Shown here one piece after another: positions 44,534-51,914 of a stretch of 55,589 bases of DNA (position 1 is the first letter of the stretch; each line of letters opens with the position of its first letter). A program made the position numbers and the translations under genes. The notes beneath the pieces are model-generated. The model did not search any database. It saw only the letters and a program-made list of their open reading frames with translations, and was not told the DNA's origin. Source of the stretch: Nocardiopsis sp. NRRL B-16309 (GTDB taxonomy: Bacteria > Actinomycetota > Actinomycetes > Streptosporangiales > Streptosporangiaceae); contig NZ_LGEC01000083.1 of NCBI RefSeq assembly GCF_001279585.1, positions 1 to 55,589 on the forward strand, read 5' to 3'.

Positions 44534-45796
44534 ATGACAGACACCACGCCTTTGGATAACAAGCACGTCGAGAAACACCACGAACCTCTCAGTGAGGCGG
44601 CAGTGCAGACCACCACTGCCGGGGTGACCACGGGAAAAATCCTCGCCGCCGCAGTACAGAGCCTCAAGGCGCCCGATTCTAAACGAGGGTTCGATCCACG
44701 GGACGCTGCAAAGAAGGTCGCAGACCTCCTCAAGGCGATCCGGGACCTCTTCGGCAAGGGGAAGTCTACGGTCCAAGGCTTCCGCAAAGCTGTAGAAGAA
44801 CGACGAGGAAGGGCAGAAGATAAGAAGAATGGACCAGATGAGAAGAAGGGGAAAGAGGAGTCGAACGGCAAGAATCGGGGCAAGTCATCCAAAGTTGACG
44901 ATGCGTTGGCCCGAAAGGCCGTCGAGAAGATGATGCCGCACGTGGACATCGATGGTGCTGCCAAGGTGTGGGGGCTGTGCGCTCAGGAAGCTAAGGACCA
45001 TCGCTTCGCCGAGCACGCCACGACGCTGGCTGAGGGCCGCATGCGCGAGCTCGATCCGGAGCTGATGAAGAGCTACGACGCGGCACGCAAGAACGGGGCC
45101 GATCGGGGCGAGGCGATGACCCAGGCGGTCAGCGCCCACCCTGCGGCGGGTGAGTCGTTCCGCGCCGCCATGGAGACCTACGACAAGAGCCGCCAGGGGG
45201 CCAAGGCCAACAGGCTGGAGGGGCACCTCCTGGACCAGGTCGACCAGGCCCAGCGCGCGCGTGCCGAACAGGGCAAGCCTGCTCTGTCGAACGACGAGCT
45301 CCGCAAGGAGTTCGGCAACCGGACCGACGCTGAGGGCAAGAAGGTCTATCCCAAGGAGATGGTCGACAACGTCTTCTCCGAGAAGTACAAGCCCGCCCCT
45401 GCGGTGCAGCAGGCCAAGTTCGACATCCAGGAGGATCGGGCGAGCAAGGCGTCTGCTGCTCCGAAATCGGCCTCCGCGGCCGCTGCCGGCCCCGCGCCCA
45501 CCGGCCCCAAGCCAGCCACCCCGAAACCGGCCTCCGCGGCTGCCGCCGGCCCCAAGCCAGCCACCCCGAAACCGGCCTCTGCGGCTGCCGCCGGCCCCGC
45601 GCCCACCGGCCCCAAAACGGCCGCTGGCCCCAAGTCGGCTCCCGCGGCCGCCAAAGGCTCTCGCGGGAAGAGCGGGCACCGGCCTCGCCTCAGTGGAGGC
45701 AAGCCCAGGCCGAAGGCCCCCCATGTCGTAGGCGGCGGCCGTCCGCGCACGGGCACGGCCCCCGCACCCCTCCGGGGAGCAGGCACTGGTCGTTGA
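44534..45796 (+). CDS. Lys/Ala/Pro-rich protein with histone H1-like tail, 420 aa
   Basis: ATG at 44534 lies 44 bp from the divergent MinD-like gene. Residues 60-125 are Lys/Arg/Glu-rich and helical; 125-300 form a soluble helical domain; 305-385 are repeats of the pattern KPASAAAAGPxPTGPKPATP, and the C-terminus is basic (GKSGHRPRLSGGKPRPK). Low-complexity AKP tails of this kind bind DNA non-specifically in actinobacterial histone-like proteins. The head-to-head pairing with a MinD/ParA ATPase suggests a cargo or adaptor partner, which is inference. Confidence 0.65.
   Translation: MTDTTPLDNKHVEKHHEPLSEAAVQTTTAGVTTGKILAAAVQSLKAPDSKRGFDPRDAAKKVADLLKAIRDLFGKGKSTVQGFRKAVEERRGRAEDKKNGPDEKKGKEESNGKNRGKSSKVDDALARKAVEKMMPHVDIDGAAKVWGLCAQEAKDHRFAEHATTLAEGRMRELDPELMKSYDAARKNGADRGEAMTQAVSAHPAAGESFRAAMETYDKSRQGAKANRLEGHLLDQVDQAQRARAEQGKPALSNDELRKEFGNRTDAEGKKVYPKEMVDNVFSEKYKPAPAVQQAKFDIQEDRASKASAAPKSASAAAAGPAPTGPKPATPKPASAAAAGPKPATPKPASAAAAGPAPTGPKTAAGPKSAPAAAKGSRGKSGHRPRLSGGKPRPKAPHVVGGGRPRTGTAPAPLRGAGTGR
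45468..45625 (+). repeat. Tandem coding repeat (KPASAAAAGP units)
   Basis: The sequence CCGCGGCTGCCGCCGGCCCC and its neighbours recur three times with units of about 48-60 bp, encoding the Ala/Pro/Lys tail of the upstream gene. Such repeats change length readily by slippage. Confidence 0.6.
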
Positions 45797-45803
45797 TCAC
45801 CGC

Positions 45804-45846
45804 CCGCGTCCCTGTCCCTGCGGGGCGCAGGGGCAGGGACGCGGGA
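45804..45846 (+). terminator. 20-bp stem terminator-like hairpin
   Basis: CCCGCGTCCCTGTCCCTGCG (45804-45823) pairs with 45827-45846 with a single G-U pair and a GGG loop, 7 bp after the stop codon at 45796. Confidence 0.7.
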
Positions 45847-45981
45847 TCCACAAGCCCCAGAGGCTCCACACCACGCATCTGCGGTGTCTCACGGCCCCGG
45901 CCCCGCAGGGCATCGCGGCCCGGCACCGAGCGTGCCGCGTGTCTCCAGCGGGGCCATGGCCGCGCAGACCAAGATGGACGC

Positions 45982-46530
45982 GTGCCCCAGCGTCCAGCAG
46001 TCGGTGAACTCTACGATCCCCGGCGATCCCGCTACCCGGAAACGGCCTCGTGGAGACTGTCCCCGCAGCGGGAGGCCGAACTGCTGCTGTGCTTCAACGC
46101 CCCGGACCAGCACCTCATCACGGCGGTAGAGGGGCGCACTGGCCCGCCACGCTTCGCCCTGGTCGAGCAACCCGACGTCCTCATCCTGGCGGTCCGGTTC
46201 GAGGGCACCGGATGGATGGAAGGCGTCTGGCAGGCATCGCGCCAGGAGACCGAGTACCCGCCCGGCCTGCCTGCGGCAGGCGGACCTCTCCCCGTGGTCA
46301 TCGACCTGGTCGACGCACTGAGCGGGGTGATCACCGCGCGGTCTGCCGTGACATGGCCGCCACCCTTCGCCACCGCAGTACGCCGTGCCATCGACACCCA
46401 GATCGCGGGTGCGCAGGACGACACCGCGGCCCAACGCGAACTCAACGCGCTCTACAGCCGCTACCCCACCACCGCGAAACTGGTACGCGAACGCGCCACT
46501 GCCACATGCTCAGGCGGCACACCCACCTGA
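45982..46530 (+). CDS. Hypothetical protein, 182 aa
   Basis: The frame is open from 45793, but the upstream part crosses the terminator hairpin and is Arg/Pro-rich, so GTG at 45982 (MPQRPAVGELYDP) is preferred despite a weak RBS. The product looks like a beta-rich domain (HLITAVEGRTG, FALVEQPDVLILAVRFEG) followed by a helical C-terminus. No family recognised. It is the last gene before the 850-bp non-coding stretch that separates the transfer region from the right-hand module. Confidence 0.6.
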   Translation: MPQRPAVGELYDPRRSRYPETASWRLSPQREAELLLCFNAPDQHLITAVEGRTGPPRFALVEQPDVLILAVRFEGTGWMEGVWQASRQETEYPPGLPAAGGPLPVVIDLVDALSGVITARSAVTWPPPFATAVRRAIDTQIAGAQDDTAAQRELNALYSRYPTTAKLVRERATATCSGGTPT

Positions 46531-46787
46531 CTAGCGCGCACCCTCCCACGAGTTCCTGTTAGCCGCAGCGCCGTGGACCGCGGCCGCCATGTACGGCAGC
46601 AGCGGATACCCGAAGGAGCGACCGGCGCCGGCCCAGCCCTGACAGCGATCCGCATCAGGCCGTGCGCGCCTCCCTCCCCAGACTTCTCACCGCGGCTGCG
46701 CAAGAGCCTCCGGCGGGGAAGCCCCGAGCGGCCAAGATGGGGGAGGGGGAGCGCTGTCGGGTGCGGCACGGCGCGTGGCTGAGGTAG

Positions 46788-47035
46788 GGGGTGCCCCCAT
46801 CCCGCCACCCGTCATCCGGTCACAGACCAGCACACCGCGCGGCGGCCAGCCAACCCCCGCCACGGCACCGGGCGCTGCGGCCTCCGCGCGCCGCCGCTCG
46901 TGCCTCACAGCGTCGCGCTCCACCCGGTCACCCGGCACCGCTCTGGGGGTCACGCCTCGCTGCGCTCGGTGGCAGACCGCCACGCGGCGCGCTTGCGCTA
47001 CGCGCGGATGACGGGCGACGGGATGGGGGCACCCC
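46788..47035. repeat. Long imperfect inverted repeat (31-bp arms, about 186-bp interior)
   Basis: Left arm 46788-46818 (GGGGTGCCCCCATCCCG..., ending CGTCATCCG) and right arm 47005-47035 are reverse complements with two mismatches. The interior has further self-complementary GC-rich stretches. It could be a miniature mobile element or a large structured RNA/DNA element; no target-site duplication was established. Confidence 0.5.
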
Positions 47036-47072
47036 GGGCGGGGCGCGGGGGCAGAGCCCCCGCGCCCCGCCC
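47036..47072. terminator. Perfect 17-bp hairpin, probable bidirectional terminator
   Basis: GGGCGGGGCGCGGGGGC (47036-47052) and GCCCCCGCGCCCCGCCC (47056-47072) are perfectly complementary around AGA. It lies about 60 bp before the promoter at 47135, insulating the right module from upstream transcription. Confidence 0.7.
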
Positions 47073-47134
47073 CCTTGCCTGCCCTGTTCCCAAAGGTCAG
47101 ACCCAAGAAAGCCCAGATCAGAGCCCATATCAAG

Positions 47135-47164
47135 TTGCCACCGACCCCCCGAAGGGGCTAAACT
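47135..47164 (+). promoter_or_regulatory. Sigma70-type promoter of leader copy 1
   Basis: TTGCCA (47135-47140) and TAAACT (47159-47164) are 18 bp apart. The -10 region and following GTACATAGAGCAGGAG are identical in the second leader copy at 55008, which supports function by conservation. Confidence 0.65.
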
Positions 47165-47230
47165 GTACATAGAGCAGGAGGGAGGGGGAAGCCCCCCGAA
47201 CTCCCACTCGGGAAGCGCTCCGTGCGCGTG

Positions 47231-47252
47231 GTTTTTGAGAACTCAACAGTGG
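47231..47252 (+). promoter_or_regulatory. rrn-leader-like box (copy 1)
   Basis: TTTTTGAGAACTCAACAGTG resembles the conserved leader segment of actinobacterial rRNA operons that belongs to the antitermination/processing region. It contains the palindrome TTGAG-AA-CTCAA. Here it lies about 60 nt downstream of the promoter at 47135 and before a protein-coding operon. Confidence 0.55.
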
Positions 47253-47327
47253 AAAACGAGACACCCTCGCGCCCCAGACGCGCGGCCTCGTGGTCGGCCC
47301 CGCGCCACCCACGAGGCCGCCCCGGGC

Positions 47328-47347
47328 GGCGGGCCCACCACCCCGCC
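47328..47347 (+). repeat. Start-associated hairpin element, copy 1
   Basis: GGCGGGCCCACCACCCCGCC, followed by ACCCCGAATCACACACC and the RBS AAGGAG of the gene at 47386. Confidence 0.8.
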
Positions 47348-47385
47348 GCCCAACCCCGAATCACACACCGACCGCAAGGAGAACG

Positions 47386-47886
47386 ATGGAGCACGAAACC
47401 CAGCTTCTCGACCAGCCGCACTGCGGCCCCGCCGGAGTCGCACCCTGGTGGCCGCCCCTCGAACCGCAGGACAGTCCGGTCATCATCCGCGCCGCCCGCA
47501 CCCTGCACCTGATGGAAGCCATGGGCATGGAAACGGACCCGGAAGGGTTCGTGGCCAGGATCGAGGCCGCAGCCGAGGCCACCACCGGCTTCCCCAGGGA
47601 GGACATCGCCGCCGAAGCGGAGTTCATCGTCCTCACCGACGAGTGGGACACATGCGACATGGAGGCAACCCCGGCGGACCCGCGCGAGGACCTGTTGGCC
47701 GTGCCGATCGACCCCGCCCGCGTCCTGGCCGGACTCACACTGCTCAGCGGACAGACCCACCCCCCGCAGGTCCTGAGCGGCTGCCAGGCGCACCCGACCT
47801 CAGTGATCGCCGAGCTGCGCATGCAGGACTACGCGGAACTCCTCGCCGGAGTCCAGCACCTGCGCAACGCCCTGTGGACCGACTGA
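47386..47886 (+). CDS. Hypothetical protein, 166 aa (first gene of right module)
   Basis: ATG at 47386 follows AAGGAG and start-associated element copy 1. The product is acidic, with helical segments (VIIRAARTLHLMEAMGMETD, PARVLAGLTLLSG) and no Cys clusters or membrane segments. It is the first gene after leader copy 1. An acidic small protein in the leading position of an early-type operon could be an inhibitor or regulator, but nothing in the sequence establishes this. Confidence 0.7.
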   Translation: MEHETQLLDQPHCGPAGVAPWWPPLEPQDSPVIIRAARTLHLMEAMGMETDPEGFVARIEAAAEATTGFPREDIAAEAEFIVLTDEWDTCDMEATPADPREDLLAVPIDPARVLAGLTLLSGQTHPPQVLSGCQAHPTSVIAELRMQDYAELLAGVQHLRNALWTD

Positions 47887-47906
47887 GCCAGACACCGCCC
47901 CCGGGC

Positions 47907-47926
47907 GGCGGGCCCACCACCCCGCC
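47907..47926 (+). repeat. Start-associated hairpin element, copy 2
   Basis: GGCGGGCCCACCACCCCGCC, followed by GACCCCGAACCACACACA and GAGGAG, in the gap before the methyltransferase gene. Confidence 0.8.
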
Positions 47927-47964
47927 GCCCGACCCCGAACCACACACAGCAACGAGGAGTTTCC

Positions 47965-49575
47965 TTGCCCGTCAAGGTTCACAGCCGTGACGAACTGACC
48001 TACTTGGACGAGTTCTGCGGGATGGGAGGCAGCACCGCCGGGGCGACCCAGGTCCCCGGCCTGGTGCCGGTCTGGGCCGCCAACCACAACCAGCAGGCCA
48101 TCGCGACCCACCGCGCCAACCACCCGGGCGTGGAGCACTACACCGGCGACGTGCAGAAGATCCGCGTCGCCGACGTCTTCCCCCGCGTCAAGGTCTACTG
48201 GGCCTCCCCCGCCTGCCCTGCCTGGAGCGACGCACGGGGCGTGAAGCGCACCTTCGACCGCACCAACCAGTTGGCTCTGTGGGGCGCCCCGATGACCGAG
48301 GAGGAGGCCAAGGCCACCCGATCCCGGGCGCTCATGGAGGAGGTCGTCAACTACCTGCGCGCCTGCAACGCAACCAACGACCCCGTGCTGGTCGGTGTGG
48401 TCGAGAACGTCATCCAGTGCCGCAAGTGGGACGAGTGGAACCGGTGGATCGGCGAGATCCGAGCCGAGGGCTACGAGGTGCGCGTGATCGCGCTCAACTC
48501 GATGCACGCACTAGCCCCGCGCTCCCCCCGGTGCCCGCAGTCGCGTGACCGGCTCTACGTCGCCTACTGGCACAAGAGCTTGGCCCGCACTCCGGAATTC
48601 GGGCGGTGGCTGCGGCCGGTGGCCTGGTGCCCGGACTGCGAGACCTACGTCCGGTGCATCCAGAGCTTCAAACGGAGCGGTGCGGACATGGGCCGCTACC
48701 GCGCCCAGTACGTCTACCGGTGCCCCCGCGTGAGCTGCCGCAACAGGGTCGTGGAACCCGAGGCGCTGCCCGCCTCAGCGGTCATCGACTGGTCCAACCC
48801 CGGCACCCCGATCGGGGAGCGCACCCGCCCGCTCAAGGACAAGACGCTGGCCCGCATCCGGGTGGGCATGGAGCGGTATTGGGAGCCGCTGCTGACCCCC
48901 ACCGGGGGGACCTGGCGCAATGGCGCGGTACGGCTCGACCAGCCGATGCCCACCCGCACTACCCGCGAGAGTGACGGGCTCGCCGTGCCCCCGCTGGTGG
49001 TGCCGATGGAGGGCCGCGACGGTAAGCAGGCCACCACGGTCGAGGCGCCGATCCGCACCCAGACCTGTCGACAGGAGAACGCGGTGGCCTTCCCGCCGCC
49101 GTTCGTGACACCGCTGCGGGGCGGAGGCGACGCTCACAACGCCTACGGCGTCGACCGTCCGCTGCACACGGTCACGGCCGGGGGTTTCCACCACGGTCTG
49201 GCCACCGGCCCCCGGGGCGTCGACCCGCTGCTGGTGCAGTACTACGGCAAGGGGCGCACGCTCCCGGCCAGCGGTCCCATCGGGACCTTGCCCACCAAGG
49301 AGCGCTACGGCGTGGCTACCCCGCCCCCGGGCCCGGTGGACATCGACCGGGTGCTGTTCCGGATGCTCACGATCGAGGAGATCCAGCGGGCCATGGCCTT
49401 CGATGAGGCGTACCGGCTCCTGGAGTACTCCAAGCGCGATCAGGCCCGCCTTCTGGGCAATGCCGTGACCCCGCCCGCCGCCGAGATCCTGCTCTCCCCG
49501 CTGGTCGAGGCGATCACCGGCGAGTACCGCGAGTCCGGCTGGGACGCCTACGAGCGCATGGTTCTGGCCGCCTGA
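47965..49575 (+). CDS. DNA cytosine-C5 methyltransferase, 536 aa
   Basis: TTG at 47965 is the start, with GAGGAG upstream. Motif I LDEFCGMGGSTAG (residue 14 on) binds SAM; motif IV ASPACPAWS (about 81-88) keeps the catalytic Cys; motif VI VENV (about 144), motif VIII QSRDRLYVA (about 191) and motif X GNAVTPPAAEIL (about 497) complete the family set. The region between VIII and X is long, about 300 residues, and includes a possible zinc-binding cluster (WCPDC..C...CPRVSC, about 220-255), so the target-recognition part is unusual. No restriction endonuclease gene is adjacent; it is probably an orphan methylase protecting the element or regulating genes. Confidence 0.88.
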   Translation: MPVKVHSRDELTYLDEFCGMGGSTAGATQVPGLVPVWAANHNQQAIATHRANHPGVEHYTGDVQKIRVADVFPRVKVYWASPACPAWSDARGVKRTFDRTNQLALWGAPMTEEEAKATRSRALMEEVVNYLRACNATNDPVLVGVVENVIQCRKWDEWNRWIGEIRAEGYEVRVIALNSMHALAPRSPRCPQSRDRLYVAYWHKSLARTPEFGRWLRPVAWCPDCETYVRCIQSFKRSGADMGRYRAQYVYRCPRVSCRNRVVEPEALPASAVIDWSNPGTPIGERTRPLKDKTLARIRVGMERYWEPLLTPTGGTWRNGAVRLDQPMPTRTTRESDGLAVPPLVVPMEGRDGKQATTVEAPIRTQTCRQENAVAFPPPFVTPLRGGGDAHNAYGVDRPLHTVTAGGFHHGLATGPRGVDPLLVQYYGKGRTLPASGPIGTLPTKERYGVATPPPGPVDIDRVLFRMLTIEEIQRAMAFDEAYRLLEYSKRDQARLLGNAVTPPAAEILLSPLVEAITGEYRESGWDAYERMVLAA

Positions 49576-49586
49576 CCAACACCCAC

Positions 49587-49616
49587 GGGCGGACCACCCA
49601 GTCGGGTGGTCCGCCC
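49587..49616 (+). terminator. Perfect 13-bp hairpin after the C5 methyltransferase gene
   Basis: GGGCGGACCACCC (49587-49599) pairs with GGGTGGTCCGCCC (49604-49616), loop AGTC, 11 bp after the stop codon. Confidence 0.7.
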
Positions 49617-49623
49617 ACCCGGG

Positions 49624-49643
49624 GGCGGGCCCACCACCCCGCC
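49624..49643 (+). repeat. Start-associated hairpin element, copy 3
   Basis: GGCGGGCCCACCACCCCGCC, followed by GCCCCGAACCGCACAC and the RBS of the gene at 49680. Confidence 0.8.
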
Positions 49644-49679
49644 CCCGTGCCCCGAACCGCACACGCGAGAAAGGCCGCG

Positions 49680-50582
49680 ATGACCGTCTACCAGCTCCAC
49701 CTGCTCACCCGTCACCACTGGACCGAGATCCGCCACGTGGGAGCCGAACAGGACCGTCTGCGCGAGCCATGGTTCTGTCTGGGCGACGAGGACATGATCC
49801 GGACCGTCCAGGTCGAGGGGCCCGACCCGCGCACCGCGACCCGGACCTTCATCACCGACGACGCGCCCATGCCGCCCATCACCTACGAGGCCGAAGGGCT
49901 CATCCCGGTGCCGCCGCTGGACCGCGTACAGGCCAGCGGCCTGTGCGGCACCGTCGAGGGCGCCGAAGGCCACGAAGACGGCTGCCTGCTCTACTGCGCG
50001 GTCGCCCACGACGGCACCATCGTGGACCAGGGCACCTACGACCACGTCCAACCGCGTTTGAGCGAGGCGACCACCCTGATGGCCGTCTCCAGCCGTGACC
50101 CGGGCGACCCCAGCGCTCCGCTGAACGCGGTCTGGGTCCCCAGGCGTATGCACATCCCCGGCGTCACCGGCCCCATCACCGGCCTGGTCAACGCGCTGGA
50201 GACCGCCACCGGGTTCCCCTACCTGATGTTCGACCGGTACGCGCTGCTGGCCTACCGGGACGCCCTGGCCGCCTACAACCCCACGGCCTTCTACGCCGAG
50301 CGGGTGATGCTGACCTTGCAGGTGTGGGACGAGACCACCGGCTACGTCGCCAAGAACATCGCGGATGCCACCGCCGAGGACCTCACCGGCTGCGGCCACA
50401 GCGTGTCCTGGCCCGGCGCCGCCCGGATCGGAAAAGAAGAGTTCGTCGGCCCGATCTTCACCGACGAAGTCCTGTATCTCCTGCCCGCGCCGCCGCACTC
50501 GGGTGGGTGGCGCTTCTACGACCCGTGCGGGGTGTGCGCCGGCCTCGACCACCGGCACCCGGCGTGCCGCCTGTGCGCCTGA
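49680..50582 (+). CDS. Hypothetical protein with C-terminal zinc-finger motif, 300 aa
   Basis: ATG at 49680 follows GAGAAAGG and element copy 3. The last 20 residues contain C-x2-C...H...C-x2-C (CGVCAG and CRLC around a DHRHPAC stretch), which can bind zinc. The rest is a mixed alpha/beta protein with an internal Cys-rich segment (GLCGTVEGAEGHEDGCLLYC). No catalytic family is recognised. It lies between the C5 methyltransferase and the PP-loop enzymes, so a role in the same modification process is possible. Confidence 0.7.
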   Translation: MTVYQLHLLTRHHWTEIRHVGAEQDRLREPWFCLGDEDMIRTVQVEGPDPRTATRTFITDDAPMPPITYEAEGLIPVPPLDRVQASGLCGTVEGAEGHEDGCLLYCAVAHDGTIVDQGTYDHVQPRLSEATTLMAVSSRDPGDPSAPLNAVWVPRRMHIPGVTGPITGLVNALETATGFPYLMFDRYALLAYRDALAAYNPTAFYAERVMLTLQVWDETTGYVAKNIADATAEDLTGCGHSVSWPGAARIGKEEFVGPIFTDEVLYLLPAPPHSGGWRFYDPCGVCAGLDHRHPACRLCA

Positions 50583-50604
50583 ACCCGACCTTGCGTTGAA
50601 CCGT

Positions 50605-50630
50605 CCGGGCGCCCCCATCGGGGCGCCCGG
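50605..50630 (+). terminator. Perfect 11-bp hairpin, variant start-associated element
   Basis: CCGGGCGCCCC (50605-50615) pairs with GGGGCGCCCGG (50620-50630), loop CATC. It replaces the usual GGCGGG element in this gap; a residual CCCACACCCCGGAGAGGA leads into the next gene. Confidence 0.65.
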
Positions 50631-50652
50631 CCCACACCCCGGAGAGGACCCG

Positions 50653-51078
50653 ATGACCACCTCTGTCCAGGCCCGTGACCGGCGCGTCCGGGCCGTCGAG
50701 GAACTGGCCGCCGCCGTGGGCTGCGCCACCGACATCACCGGCCTGTCGGACCTGCTCAAGCGCGTCCTGGAACGCGCCGACGACCCCGACGTCGCTTGGG
50801 AAGCCGGTGGCCGCTACGACCTGCTCCTCATGGACGGTCCCCCTACGCCCGACCTGGAGTGGACGTTCTCCTACCTGGTCAACGAAGCGCGCTCGCCGCT
50901 GCTGGCCATCCAGCGCCGGACCTGGCTGAACGGCTGGCCCTGGCCTGAGGAGCTTGACCCGCTGGTGACGGCCGCCGAGTTCGCCACCGACCTGATGTGC
51001 GCGCTCACCGCCCGAGGCGCCGACGCCGAACGCACCATCGACCAGCTCGACAACGCCCTCTTCTACGCACACGACTGA
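50653..51078 (+). CDS. Hypothetical protein, 141 aa
   Basis: ATG at 50653 follows GGAGAGGA. The product is acidic and helical, with a Trp-rich middle (RRTWLNGWPWPEELD) and no Cys or membrane segments. No family recognised. It is part of the right-hand operon but its gap carries the variant hairpin rather than the standard element. Confidence 0.65.
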   Translation: MTTSVQARDRRVRAVEELAAAVGCATDITGLSDLLKRVLERADDPDVAWEAGGRYDLLLMDGPPTPDLEWTFSYLVNEARSPLLAIQRRTWLNGWPWPEELDPLVTAAEFATDLMCALTARGADAERTIDQLDNALFYAHD

Positions 51079-51085
51079 ACCGCCC

Positions 51086-51105
51086 GGCGGGCCCACCACC
51101 CCGCC
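51086..51105 (+). repeat. Start-associated hairpin element, copy 4
   Basis: GGCGGGCCCACCACCCCGCC, followed by CACCCCGGACCACACACG and the RBS AAGGGA of the gene at 51140. Confidence 0.8.
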
Positions 51106-51139
51106 CCGCACCCCGGACCACACACGACGAAGGGATCTC

Positions 51140-51832
51140 ATGCCCGTACCCGAGACGACCGTGCTGGACGTGCTGCACAAGGCACTGGAGCACCAGGGGC
51201 TGCGCCCCAGGTTCTACGACTTCCGCCGCGAGAACTGTGTGCTGGTCACCGCCCAGGACGGCACCGTGATCGTCATCAACGACCCTGACGGCGACAACCT
51301 GCACACCCCGCTGTCCCAGTACGAAGGGTTGCTGGTCTGCCGCTACGGACACCACGTGGATCCCGACGACCCCGGGGCGACCGACACCGAGCATGAGCGC
51401 GTGGTCTTCAGCACCCCGGACTCGCTGCGCCACGCAGAGCTTCCCGCCGTCCTGGCCGACATGGCCGCGATGCTGCGCGCCGTGGTCGCCGAGGCGGCCC
51501 GCCCGCTGGAGGTGCCGCCGGTGAGCACCCTGCTCATCAACGCACTGGACCCCGTTGGCCTGACCGGCGAGTTCACGTCCCTGGGCGGGGGGACCACCGG
51601 CGTGTACGTCGACCTCAGGGACGGCACGCACCTGCTGATCACCGACCCCGAGGGCACCCGCATCGGCTACCCCGCCCGGGAGCACACCGGGCTGCTGGTC
51701 TGCCGCTACCCCGATGACGACCTCGGCTGCTGGGAGACCGTCTACGACTCCCGGTCCACCGACGCCGTCCGCGACGTGCGCGAGGCGGTCACCGCGATCA
51801 CCACCGCCGCCCGGAGCCCGCTCCGGACCTGA
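51140..51832 (+). CDS. Hypothetical protein made of two tandem repeats, 230 aa
   Basis: Two similar halves of about 100 residues are visible: each has a helix, a G-T-x-x-x-I-x-D-P-x-G turn (DGTVIVINDPDGD; DGTHLLITDPEGT), then EGLLVCRYG / TGLLVCRYP and a closing helix (LADMAAMLRAVV; DVREAVTAI). The pattern suggests an internal duplication that folds as a pseudo-dimer. The small beta-rich unit could bind a nucleotide or protein partner. No family is recognised. Confidence 0.7.
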   Translation: MPVPETTVLDVLHKALEHQGLRPRFYDFRRENCVLVTAQDGTVIVINDPDGDNLHTPLSQYEGLLVCRYGHHVDPDDPGATDTEHERVVFSTPDSLRHAELPAVLADMAAMLRAVVAEAARPLEVPPVSTLLINALDPVGLTGEFTSLGGGTTGVYVDLRDGTHLLITDPEGTRIGYPAREHTGLLVCRYPDDDLGCWETVYDSRSTDAVRDVREAVTAITTAARSPLRT

Positions 51833-51849
51833 CCCACACCCCGGCCGGG

Positions 51850-51869
51850 GGCGGGCCCACCACCCCGCC
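51850..51869 (+). repeat. Start-associated hairpin element, copy 5
   Basis: GGCGGGCCCACCACCCCGCC, followed by ACACCCCGAACCGCACACC and AAGGG before the gene at 51915. Confidence 0.8.
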
Positions 51870-51914
51870 CCCGGCCGCACACCCCGAACCGCACACCCGC
51901 TTCCGAAGGGACGC

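Larger units (their letters stand above)
46531..47125. other. Non-coding stretch, rich in inverted repeats
   Basis: No convincing gene. It contains the 31-bp inverted repeat 46788-46818/47005-47035, further palindromic GC-rich tracts between the arms, and the perfect hairpin 47036-47072. Open frames here are Arg/Pro/Ser-rich with no start signals. Confidence 0.5.
47146..47347 (+). repeat. Leader repeat copy 1 (about 200 bp)
   Basis: From AGGGGCTAAACTGTACATAG through TTTTTGAGAACTCAACAGTG, a CCCTCGCGCCCC block, a GGCCTCGTGG/CCACGAGGCC-type hairpin and the GGCGGG/CCCGCC element, this segment is repeated at about 54996-55183. Length variation is limited to the part between the promoter and the rrn-like box. 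Confidence 0.75.

Noticed and set aside
46791..47990. Plus-strand frame of 399 codons across the hairpin and leader region
   Set aside because: It runs through the terminator hairpin, promoter and two real genes, and is Arg/Pro-rich throughout.
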